A stretch of DNA of 63,684 nt from Candidatus Gastranaerophilales bacterium. GTDB lineage: Bacteria > Cyanobacteriota > Vampirovibrionia > Gastranaerophilales > Gastranaerophilaceae. The first letter of the stretch is position 1. The number at the start of each line of letters is the position of its first letter. Location of the stretch: NCBI GenBank assembly GCA_944326425.1, contig CALVDX010000012.1, forward strand, positions 1 through 63,684, read 5' to 3'. The position numbers were made by a program, and so were the translations under genes. The notes below the pieces were generated by a model. The model was not told the origin of the DNA. It worked only from the letters and a program-made list of their open reading frames with translations, and did not search any database. Of this stretch, positions 16,503 to 28,500 are shown in pieces.

Positions 16503-19500
16503 TTACATTCTCCAACGGAAGCCAAATTGGAAACCTATACCGTTTCTTCCGCCGCTTCTCAGCATTGTATGCAAATACCCTGTGAAATCATCTGCTATTC
16601 GGCGTTGTAAACCAATTCCATAAAGTACATACGGATCCACGGACATTTCGGGCAGAGCCACTTCATTAGCAGTAAATTTTGTTATATCCATTATATTAGC
16701 TACAACCTGTACATTTATATACGGCTGCCAGCCGTTCTTAAGGTTTCCTATAAGTTTTACCCCCGGAACATATTGAATTGCATGCAGAGGCGAAGCATCA
16801 AGCCTTACGCCTATAGGATTTGTATAATCAAAAGTATTAATAAATGCGTATGAGAGCATAAAGTTTGGCTGAACAACAAATCTGCCGTTTAAAAGTTCCC
16901 AGTTATAGCCGGATTTAATTGCGATGCCGGAATGAAGAGTTGTAATATCCTCTCTGCCGAACATTGTATTTGCCTCTCCGGCCATTGCCCCTACGTTTGC
17001 TGTTATACCCGTGTAAAAATTATCTTTATAAAAGGCAGCAGTACCGCCGAGTAAACCGCCATTCTGATAAATTGATACCCCGTCATAAGTTTGGTGTGAC
17101 CCGTTATAACCGGCATATACTGTATAAACAGCATTAATCCCGTGTTTTAACGGAATTATCGGACTGTCTACACCAAACAGCGAACCATACATTACATTAT
17201 TTACCCTTGGCCCGTTGTCCAGGCGTACACTTTCAAATGTCGAATAAGGACGGAACCACGCTCCTGTATATTGTTCCGGCATTATTCCGGGTAAAAATGC
17301 CAGACTGCCGTCTGATGCAGCATATCTGTTTCTTGTGAGAAGTGCTGTTCTCTCTGATTTTGGAAGCAGCATAAGCATATCCATGTTTCCAAATGCATCA
17401 ATAAGAGAATCTAATTGTACCAGATATGCACCGACCATTGTTGCTACAGGTGCTGCCGTAATTGCAGGGTTGAATGCCTGATAAGAATTCTCTGCGGCAC
17501 AGGTCAGATTAAGGTAGCCGTTATCCGGATCATAGCCTACATTGTACTTATATATAGAACCCCAAATGGTTGATAATGAAGGGTCTAATACAAGACTTTG
17601 TGAAAAAGCATTTTCAGTCGAGGCTATTGGAATATGATTTTCTGCCCGATAACCGTCACTTAAAATATCAAGATATTTAATAGTTAGAGCACTATCCCCC
17701 GTTACCGAATCCGCAGAGAAGAAGTCTCCCGTTTGCGTATCTAAATTTATATCCAGTCCAAGATTTACAGCCCCGTCATTAAGTGTAAGATTACCAAAGT
17801 TTATCGTATCCATTGAGCCGTTTCTTGTATCAAAAGTTGTCCCTCCATGCATGGTCATCGCAGAGACATCAAAGAAAAGAGCATCTTTTGCAAGTCTGAT
17901 ACTACCTTCTGCCAAATTCATATTTCCGGCAAATGTTGTATTATCCCCTTCAAGATACAGTGTTCCGCTGCCGGATTTCGTAAATGTACCATTTCCATGC
18001 AATTTTGTATTTAGTGTTTGAGGCCCGTTAAAATTAAATTCAAGTTCTCCGTTTTCATTTATTGTTGTTTTACCGGAAAAATAATTGTCATCCTTATATT
18101 TTTTCTGATAAAATACTTTCCCTTCATTAATTTCCACATCACCGGTGAATTCCGAATTATCACCCTGTAAATTTAATGTCCCGCTGCCATCCTTGGTCAA
18201 TAAGCCATCACCTTTTATCCGGGCAAGTTGGTTCTCGTTGTTATTAGTAATTGATAAAACCGCATCTTCATTGATTGTAGTTATGCCGTTAAAGAAAGTT
18301 CCGTCGTCTTTATCATTAAAAGCCAGCGTACCTTCAATAATATTTGCATTGCCGGTAAATTTATCATTTTGACCGGTAAGATTAAGAGTTCCATCTCCCG
18401 TTTTTACAAACTCTCCGCCACCGCTTACATTTTTTATGTTGTCTTCCTCTGTATTATTAAAGTTAAGGGTTGAGTTCTGGGCAATATTTGTACTTCCGTT
18501 AAAATAAGACCCGCCTGCAGATTGATTGTAATTAACACCGCCCTCCTCTACATAAAAGCTTCCGTTAAACCCATTATTTTTACCGGTTAATATTAATGTC
18601 TCACCGCCTGTTTTAATGAGCGTTCCGCTGCCATTGATTGTTCCGTTAATTGTATCTTCTGCTGTAGTTTTATAAACGACCGTTCCCTCTGTATTTATAC
18701 TCGTATTAACGTTTAAATAAGATGTATCGTCCGTCTTTTCAAAATATAATGTTCCGCCGTTTACAGCTGCAATACCGGTAAAGTTATTATTTTTTCCGCC
18801 AAGAAACAGTGTTCCCTCATCATTTTTTTCTATTGTTCCGGTTCCGGTAATTCCACTATTAATAACAATTTGCCCTTTGCCATCAAACACAATCCTTCCA
18901 TCAGAGTGAATATCATTAGCCTGATTATTTGCAGTGTTATTGTCAAAATAGACCTGGTTGCCTTCAGTTGCCGTAATTTGCAGCTCTCCCGTATTATAAA
19001 TTGCACCGCCAGAACCTGTTTCTGCTTTATTATTTTCAAAACCGGAATCTGTTATATGCAGACTGCCGGTGTTATAAATTGCACCGCCGTTTTGAACTGC
19101 AGAATTATTTTGCGCAATTGTTTTGTCTATTGAAGTTGTTCCTGTTGTTCCTGCAGCACCGCCATTCACTGCACTGTTAGAATCAAATATAACACTTGTA
19201 AACGATGCATTCCCACCTTCATTATATACTGCCCCGCCATTTCCGGTTTCGGTTTTATTATTATAAAAGTTTGTATTTGTAACCTGAGCACCGGCAGCTT
19301 CGCCTTTTATGTAAAGAGCCGTTCCGTCTGCCCTATTACTGTCCTCATTTATTACAGCATGCTCAATCGTTACATTATTTAAATAAAATTCCCTTTGCTG
19401 CCCATCTTCAGAATCAACATCAAATAGTGTCCAAAGGTGATTTGCTGTAATTATACTTTCATCTTTATCAAGTCCTGTTACGTAAAATTTACCTTCTCCC

Positions 19501-22500
19501 ATTGTTTCAAGATTTGACAGTACACGATAAGGACTATCTGTTTCTGTATCAAAATTAAAATTCCTTATCGGGCTGTTTGATATATGCATTTTTTTGAGGG
19601 TTTCCGCTACCTCATAATCTACTGTAGATATGATAATATTTCCTTCGTTTTCTGACTTTGTAATTTGATATTCATATCCTGAACTTGTTCCCAATTCTAT
19701 CATTCCAAAATCATTCATGGTTATTTGGCCGCCATCTGCTCCGGTTTTGTTTAAAACGTTTATTTCTTTTTTGGTCCATTCACCATTTACAATGACAGAT
19801 ATCTGTTCTACAGTAATGCTTCCGCTTCCGTTAGCGTAATTTACGGTATCAGCAACCGGATCCGGAGTTGTAGGCATATATTGATCTTTGTTATTTTGTA
19901 AATCAAGTTCAAATTTTATTTTGTTATTATCACCCGTAAAGTTAAGATTATTAAAGATCAGGTCATTAATTTTTCCATCTGCCAAATCAAGAGTTGAATT
20001 AACAAAGTCCGCATTAAGAGCGTTACTGCCAAATGAAGATGTATTTTCTCCCATTTTTATTATTGAATTTGAAAAAGTTAATTTTGTATCAGATGCATTT
20101 TGTCCAAATTCTGATAAGGAATTATCCATAACAAATGTTCCGTTATCAAATGCTGCAACATTATTTATACTGCTTGTGAGTATGGGCTGTGTTATGTGTA
20201 TAGTATTAGAACCATTCCCATGAAGCAGAAGCGATGAATTACCGTTGAGGTTTATATTAGGAGTAAAGCTGCTTTCCTCAGAATTCATTTTATAATCCAG
20301 GTTGGCAGTATTTACTTCTTGTCCTTCAATATTAATCTCCTCTGAGTTAAAGAATTTTGAATCCGCATCGGAGAAAACCAATGTTCCGTTATTTATGTCA
20401 ACCGTTCCGGTATAATCACTGTTATCTCCTTTAAGGTTAAGAATCCCGCTGCCATTTTTCACAAATGCGCCGCTTCCGCTTATATCTTTAATCTCTTCGG
20501 TTATTGTGTTAACAAATTCCAGTGATGAATTCTCCGCTATAAATGTTGTCCCGCCAAAATAAGAACCGTTTTGTGATTGTTGATAACTTACATTACCCGA
20601 ATTTATAGCAAAATTTCCGGTATAGCCGCTGTTTTGACCGCTTAGGATAAGATTTTCTGTTCCGTTTTTATTAATTTGACCAATACCTGTAATAACTGCA
20701 TTAACTGAATCCTGAACATTTATATTCAAATTGAGCGTTGTATCTTCTTTTAAGTTAACAGTACCAGTCACAAAACTGTCCGCGGCATCTGTTTTATTGT
20801 ATGAAACTGTTCCCTCTTCTATATTTATCGTTCCCGTGAAAGACTGATTTACTTTGTTAAGATTTAATATACCTTCACCATATTTATTCAAAACTCCGGC
20901 ACCGAGAAGTCCATTCATATTTTCTGTTGTACTGTTATTAAAGTTTAATGTTGTTGTCAAATTTGTACGGCCTGCAAAATATGTTCCGTTTTCACTTTGG
21001 AGGTAATTAACTATACCCTGCTCTATATTAGCAATACCTGTAAAACCTGAATTATTTCCCGTAAGGGTCAAATCAGCATTACCTGTTTTAGTAAATTCTC
21101 CCGTTCCGTCGATTGTACCGGATATGATTTCTTCCGTATCAAGTTGATAAACAAGTTCGCCTTCAGAGTTGATAATAGTATTTGCATCAAAGTAATACTG
21201 ATTTGCATCTGTTTTTTCAAATGTAATTGTGCCGTCATTAATTATAACCGTACCTGTAAAGCCTCTATTATCACCCGTTATAGTTAGATTTTCACTACCA
21301 GTCTTGGTAATTGTCCCGTTTCCATCTATATTTCCGTGAATATTATCTGCGCTTGTTGTATAATATTCAAGATTTGCGGCACTTTCTACAGTTGTCTGAC
21401 CTCCAAAGAATTCCGTAGTATCTGTCTTGTTAAATCTAAGTGTACCTTCTTCAATTACTGCGTTACCCGTGTAGTTATTATTTTGGCCCCCGAGATTGAC
21501 AATACCCGTACCTTTTTTAGTAAAAGCACCCTCTCCGGAAATGTTATTTATGTTGTCATCAGAACTATTTGTATATTCCAAAGAGGCTCCCTCTGCTATT
21601 ATTGTCGAACCGCCAAAATAACTGCCGCCTTCGGACTGGTCATATATAATTGCCCCGGATTGAATATTAACAGCTCCTGCAAACGAAGAATTTGCTCCGG
21701 TAAGCAGTAAGTCAGCATCTCCGGATTTTATAAATGTTCCGTCTCCAGTCAGGTTTTGCGTTCCATTGAAAGTTTCCTGTGCTGCAAGGTTGTATTCAAG
21801 AATTCCATCTTGTTTTATTTCTGTAATTCCCGTTATATAAGAATCATTTTCTGTTAATTTGTTAAATAATATTTTTCCTGAGTTTATGACTGCATCTCCG
21901 GTATATTGGGAATTATCCCCCTGTAAAATTAATAATCCCGCATCATCTTTTATTATAGACCCGGTCCCTGCAATTCCGCCATAAATATTAACAGTACCTT
22001 CACCGGTAAATCTTATACTCCCGCCGTTATTGTAGATATCTTTACCAAGTTCTGCACTGTTATTTTCAAAGATTGTAAATGTATCTTTGTTGGTATTTAA
22101 TGTAAGTTCGCCCGTATTATATATTGCACCGCCGGTATTTGCAGTATTATTGGTGAAAGAAGAGTCTGTAAGTGTAATTTCACCTGTATTATAAAGTGCT
22201 CCGCCATTGTCTGAAGTATTTAAATTAAATGTTACATGCGACATTGTCGCATTATTTGAATTGTTATAGAATGCACCTCCATTTCCGGATGCTTCATTAC
22301 CGGTAAATTCAGATGCAATAATATCGATTACACCACCCTCAGCGTAAATTGCGCCGCCATTTAATGATTTATTCGCTTCAAATATAGTATTGTTAACATT
22401 GAGAGTGCTGTTATCTCCTGTTATATAGACCGCAGCGCCGTTCGTACGTGAAGCAGTTGTATTTTCTTCTGCGCTGGCATTGGCAATTTTGACATTTGAA

Positions 22501-25500
22501 ATGTTCAATATTCTGGAGTCACCGTCAGTAGAATCTACATTAAACAAACTCCAAAGAGTATTCCCTGTAATAACACTATCTGTTTTAGATTGCCCGCTTA
22601 CATTAAACTCACCTTTGCCCATTTCGCCAAGGTTAGATAGTACATAGTATATTGGTTTTCGATTGTGGACAGTAAAACCTCTGTTACCTTCAGCATTATG
22701 CATCATTTTCAGGGTCATAGTACCATCCGGTTCTTCAGTATAATCTACGGTAGAAACCGTTATCCAGCCCTCCGTATCAGCCTTTACAATCTCGTATATG
22801 TAGTCTGTAGAAGTAGCTGAAAGGTATGGATCAAAGTCTTTAATTGTAACGCCGTCACCTGAAACCACCTGTACATCTTTATTTGCCCATTTACCGTCGA
22901 CAATAATCGAAACGTCTTTTATTTCAATTTCTCCGGAGGACCCCTCATCAATTACAAGCCTGTCCGCTTCCGGCGCTTCTCCTTCATCAACAGCCTGATC
23001 TTCATGATTTTTTAAATCTAAATCTATATATAATTTGTTCGCACCCGTAAGAATCAGATTATTATAAATACTGTCTCCTATTTTATCATTCCTCATATCA
23101 ATTGAGGAATTTGTATATTCTGCATTTAGTTGGTTATTTCCAAATGTATCAACCGAGTTTGAAAGCTTTGAGATAGTATTATTAAAGTTGGCAACATTTG
23201 TTTCCCCGGTAAATGAGGCAAGAGAATTTTTGTTAAAGATGTAAGTACCGCCTGTAAAGTTTGCTGTATTATTTTCACCGGAAGTATTTATATTTTCATT
23301 TAATTCAGCACTTACCCCGGAAACAGCAGTTAGGTTCAGTGCGGCATTGCCGTTTAAATTTACAAGCCTGTCAAAAGAAGCATTGTTAGTAAAATTATAA
23401 TCCAGGTTTGATATTTGTACGTCATTAAGGTTATAAATATTTATTGCGGAAGAATTAAAGAAACTTTTATCAACCCTTGATGATGGAGTTGTATAACTCA
23501 GGGTCCCGCCGCTAATCTCAACTGTCCCCGTAAAATCAGACTGATTTCCTTCTACCTCAAGGGTATCATCTCCGCTTTTTATAAAAATTCCCCCGCCCTC
23601 AATCTTAGATGCAAGAGTCTCACCTATGCTTGTATTGAATTCCAGTTCGCTAACAACATTAGTTATTCCGGAAAAATACTCATCAGTCGCTTCATCCTTA
23701 TTATAGATAATACGGCCGTCATTAATAGAAAATGTTCCGGTATAAAGACTGTTATCACCGTTTAATGAAAGAATTTCAGCACCGTATTTATTAAAATCAC
23801 CGGCACCTTGAATGTTCCCGTCAATACTATCCGCCGCAGTAGTTGTATATTCAAGTGACCCGTTTTCTGTAATTATAGTTATACCATCAAGGTAACTGCT
23901 ATTGTTAGTTTTTTCAAATACCAGCTGCCCTTCCTGAATTGTTGCTACGCCTTGAAATCCGCTATTATCTCCCGTAAGTGTAAGAGCCTGCGCTCCGGAT
24001 TTATTTAATGAACCCGTCCCGCTTATATTTCCGTTAATTGTATCCGCATTTGTTGTTATATAGTCAAGCGTTCCATCCTGATTAATAACTGTCTCACCCC
24101 CAAGGTAGGTATTTGTATTAGTTTTTTCAAATAAAATATTTCCTGCATCAATAACCGTTGTTCCATTAAATACAGAGTTATCACCAATTATATTCAGTGT
24201 ATCAGCCCCATCTTTTAAAAGTATCCCCGTCCCGTTAATTTGACCATTTATTGAATCAGAAACAGTTGTAGTATATTGAAGTACTCCGTCTGTATTAATT
24301 GTTGTCGTTCCGTTGAAATATTTTGTTAAATTAGTTTTTTCAAAAGCAATTTTACCGTTATCAATAATTGTATGTCCTGTAAAATTATCATTATTACCGT
24401 TCAGGTAGAGTGTTGCCTCTCCTGTTTTAGTAAAGGTGCCTGTTCCGCTGACTGTATCTGCAAGCTGTTCATCAACCGAAAGATTATATTCAAGTGTGCC
24501 GCTTGAATTAATTAAGGTATTGCCGCCAAAATAAAGGTCCGCATTTTCATCTTTTACAAATTGAAGTTTTCCGTTATCAACAATTGCTTCACCGGAAAAT
24601 CCGCTGTTATTACCTGATAGTGCCAGGGTTTGGGCACCTGTTTTATGGAAAGTGCCGTCACCTGTGAATTCTGCATTAATACTGTCACTAACGGCAGTAT
24701 TATACTCAAATAATGTCCCTGATCCTATATCTGTTATTCCGGTAAAATATTTGTCGTTTACGGAATTCTTATTAAAAACAACCGATCCTTCCGTAATAGC
24801 AGCCGTTCCGCTGAAAGCGCTGTTGTCGCCGGATATACTTAACTGCCCGGCCCCGGATTTTATTAATTCTCCGGTACCGCTTATATTACCCGTAATAGAA
24901 TCTGACGTTTCAAGCCGGTATTCAAGCTGTCCGCCATTTTCAATTACAGTATTACCATCAAAATATTTATCATTAGTATTATTCTTATCAAATAATATTT
25001 TACCGTTTTGAATAACGGTTGTTCCTTCAAATTTGCTGTTATCTTCGGTTATAGTAAGAACTGCTTCTCCGTCTTTCGTAAACGTTCCGGTACCCGAAAC
25101 CGTACCTTTTATTGCATCATCAAGAGATATATTATAATTTAATTCTCCGGTTGCTTCAATATTTGTTGTACCGCCAAGATATTTACTATTTTCGGTATCT
25201 TTATCAAAAACTATTTTGCCGTCTACAATTGTAATTTCACCGGTAAAACCGCTATTATCAGAATCTATTTGTAATGTCGCGCTGCCGTCTTTAATAATAC
25301 TACCGCTTCCAATTATCGATCCTGACATTATTTCGTCCATTTCCAAATCAAATTCAAGGATTGTATAAGGATCAAGTTCGGTTATACCGCCAAAAAATCT
25401 ATCATTCTCCGTATTTTTATCAAAAAGCACAGCCCCTTCGTTTATATTCACTTTTCCGGTATACCCGCTGTTATCACCAATTACCGTTAAAAGGGCGGAG

Positions 25501-28500
25501 CCGTTTTTATTAAAAGTTCCGGTTCCTTTAAGGTTATTGTTTAGGGTTTCTTCCGAATTCAGGTTAAAATCAAGTGAAGCGTTGCTGTCAATTATCGTTG
25601 TACCTCTAAAAAATTTATCATTTACAGAATTTTTATTAAATACAATTTCCCCTTCACTAATCTGCGTCTGTCCGCTAAAAGCGCTGTTATCATCACTTAA
25701 TGTCAAGGTTGCCGAGCCGGTTTTCAGGAAACGGCCATTCCCGGAAACGGCACCCTGTATTACTTCATCTACAGCAGTTGCAAACTGAAGTGTTCCGTTT
25801 TCTTCTATATTTGTATGCCCTCTAAAATAAACATCAGAGTCTGAGTTTTTATCAAATTTCAGAATACCTTCTTCTACAGTAATATTCCCATCAAATGAAG
25901 AATTATCACCGTTTACTGTAAGCACTTGTGTACCGGCCTTTGTAAAAGTACCATTACCTGATATTTGACTTGAGAACGTATCATCATGATTGATTTGGAA
26001 TACAAGTTCCGCGCCGGAATTTATTTCAGTTTTTCCGGTGAAATATTTATCAGATTCACTATTTTTTCTAAAAATTAATCGTCCTTCTTCTATAACAGTA
26101 TCACCACTAAATACACTATTATCCTGCACAAGAGTAACAGAAGCAATCCCCGATTTTATTAAACTTCCGCTGCCGCCGATACGTCCGGTTAAAACTTCAT
26201 CTACTGCTGTATCAAATTCCAGTACTGTTCCTGAATTAACGTTTGTATAACCGCCAAGGAAGCGGTCTGTACTACTGTTTTTATCAAATAAAACTTTTCC
26301 GGTATTAATATTTGTTGTCCCGCTAAATGCACTATTATCACCTACTATTGTAAGAAGTCCGTTATTATTTTTATTAAATGTACCGTTGCCGGCAAGTACA
26401 CTGGTAAGTGTTTCATCTACATTCAGGTTATAATTAAGTACTGCGCCGGAATCTATGGTAGTTGTTCCGCCGAAGAATTTATCAGCAGAAGAATTTTTGT
26501 TAAATGTAATTTGTCCGACACTTATCCTTGTATTTCCCGTAAAACCGCTGTTATCAGAACTTACATTAAGAGTTGAACTGCCGGATTTTAGTATTTTCCC
26601 CGTACCGGATACACTGCCGGTAAGATTTTCCGTACTATTAAGAGCAAATTCAAGTGTTCCGCTTGAATTAACCCGGGTATTACCATTAAAATACCGGTCG
26701 GAAGAAGTGTTTTTGTTAAACCGGAGAGTTCCGTTATTTACGGTTGTTGTACCGCTAAAAGTGCTGTTATCACCATTAAGAGTAAGAGTTGCTGTGCCGG
26801 ATTTTACAAAATTACCATTTCCGGTAAGACTTCCTGATATTGCATCTGCGGCAGCAAGGTCATATTCAAGTGTACCGTTTGAAGTTATGTTTGTTGTTCC
26901 GTTAAAATATTTATCGGAAGAGCTATTTTTATCAAATATGATTCTTCCGGCGTTAATTGTTGTTGTTCCGTTGAAACTGCTGTTGTCTTGTGAAATAGTG
27001 AGATTTGCATTCCCTGATTTAATAATTTGTCCGCTGCCGGCAATTTTTCCCGCAATACTTTCTGCCACTCCGGTATAGAATTCAAGTGATGAACCTGAAT
27101 TAATATTTGTTTGCCCGCTAAAATAGCGATCAGAGGAAGAAGTTTTAGAGAAATAAATTTTTCCGGCATTTATATTTGTTATACCTGTATAACCGCTATT
27201 ATCTCCGGATATTGTTAATGTATTTGCGCCGTATTTATTAAAAGTCCCGGAGCCTCCCGTTAATTTATTATCCAGAGTGTAATCGTTATTAATGTAAAAA
27301 TCAAGACTGGTACCGCTTTGGATACTTGTACTTCCGCTAAAATATTCATCCGAAACAGAATTCCTGTCAAATCTTATTATTCCGTTGTATATTGTAACAT
27401 CACCGTCAAAACCGCTGTTATCACCTTCCAGATACAATGTTGCACTTCCTGTTTTATCAATATAACCGTAGCCGTCTACCTGCCCGTCTAAATCAAGATA
27501 CTGTGCAAGGTTTAATTCTAAAGTTCCGCCTTGTACTGTGACCCCGTTGCCAAAGAAGTTATGACTGCTGTTTCCCTTGTAAAATTCAAGAGTACCATTC
27601 TCAATATATACGTTTCCGGTATAACCGGACATGTCATTTGCCACATACACCGTTCCGGAGGTAGGAAGGCTTGCAGAACCGAAGTTCGTATTTGTATAAT
27701 AACCGCTATCATTAACATAAATAGTTCCGGAGCCCGTCATAGCATCCGTGATATTAAGGTTTCGACTGCCATACGCATTAAGGTAAAGTGTTCCGGTATT
27801 ATGTATCGCGTTTGAACGGGAACCTACTCTGTTACCGCTGATATTAACGGTAGTATCATCAGCCAAAATGTACATAGTTCCGGCATTATATATTGCCCCG
27901 CCGTAAGAAGAAGCCGTATTATTTGTAAGATTTGTGTCTTTAAGTGTTAGTCTTGAGCCTGAATTATTATAGATTGCACCACCTCTGGAGGCACTGTTAG
28001 AGGTAAATGTCGAATCATCAATAGAAGTTATTGTACTTGAACCGGTATTATAAATGGCACCGCCGTATGAAGATGCGGAATTTGATGTAAAACTTGCATT
28101 CAGGGCACTAAATCTGCCGGAAGCTTCATTGTATACAGCACCGCCATTTGATGTTGCGGAATTAGAAGTAAAATTTGTATTTTGTGCGGTTAACCTGCCT
28201 GAACTTCCGTTATATACAGCACCGCCGTTTTGCGCCCTGTTTCCTGCAGAAGATGCACCAAAAACCGAGCTGTTAATTTGTGTTGTCCCGTTTATATTGT
28301 AAACAGCCCCGCCATAAGATGATGCAGAATTTGATGTAAAGTCACTGCCGCTAATATTTGCGGTTGTTCCGCTTAAAGCTACTGCACCGCCATATTGGGC
28401 TGTATTTGAAGCAAAATCGGTATTATTTGATATAGTCAAATCAGAAGCCGCAGAGTGTACTGCCCCTCCGTATGTTCGTGCCGTATTTGAATTAAAATTA

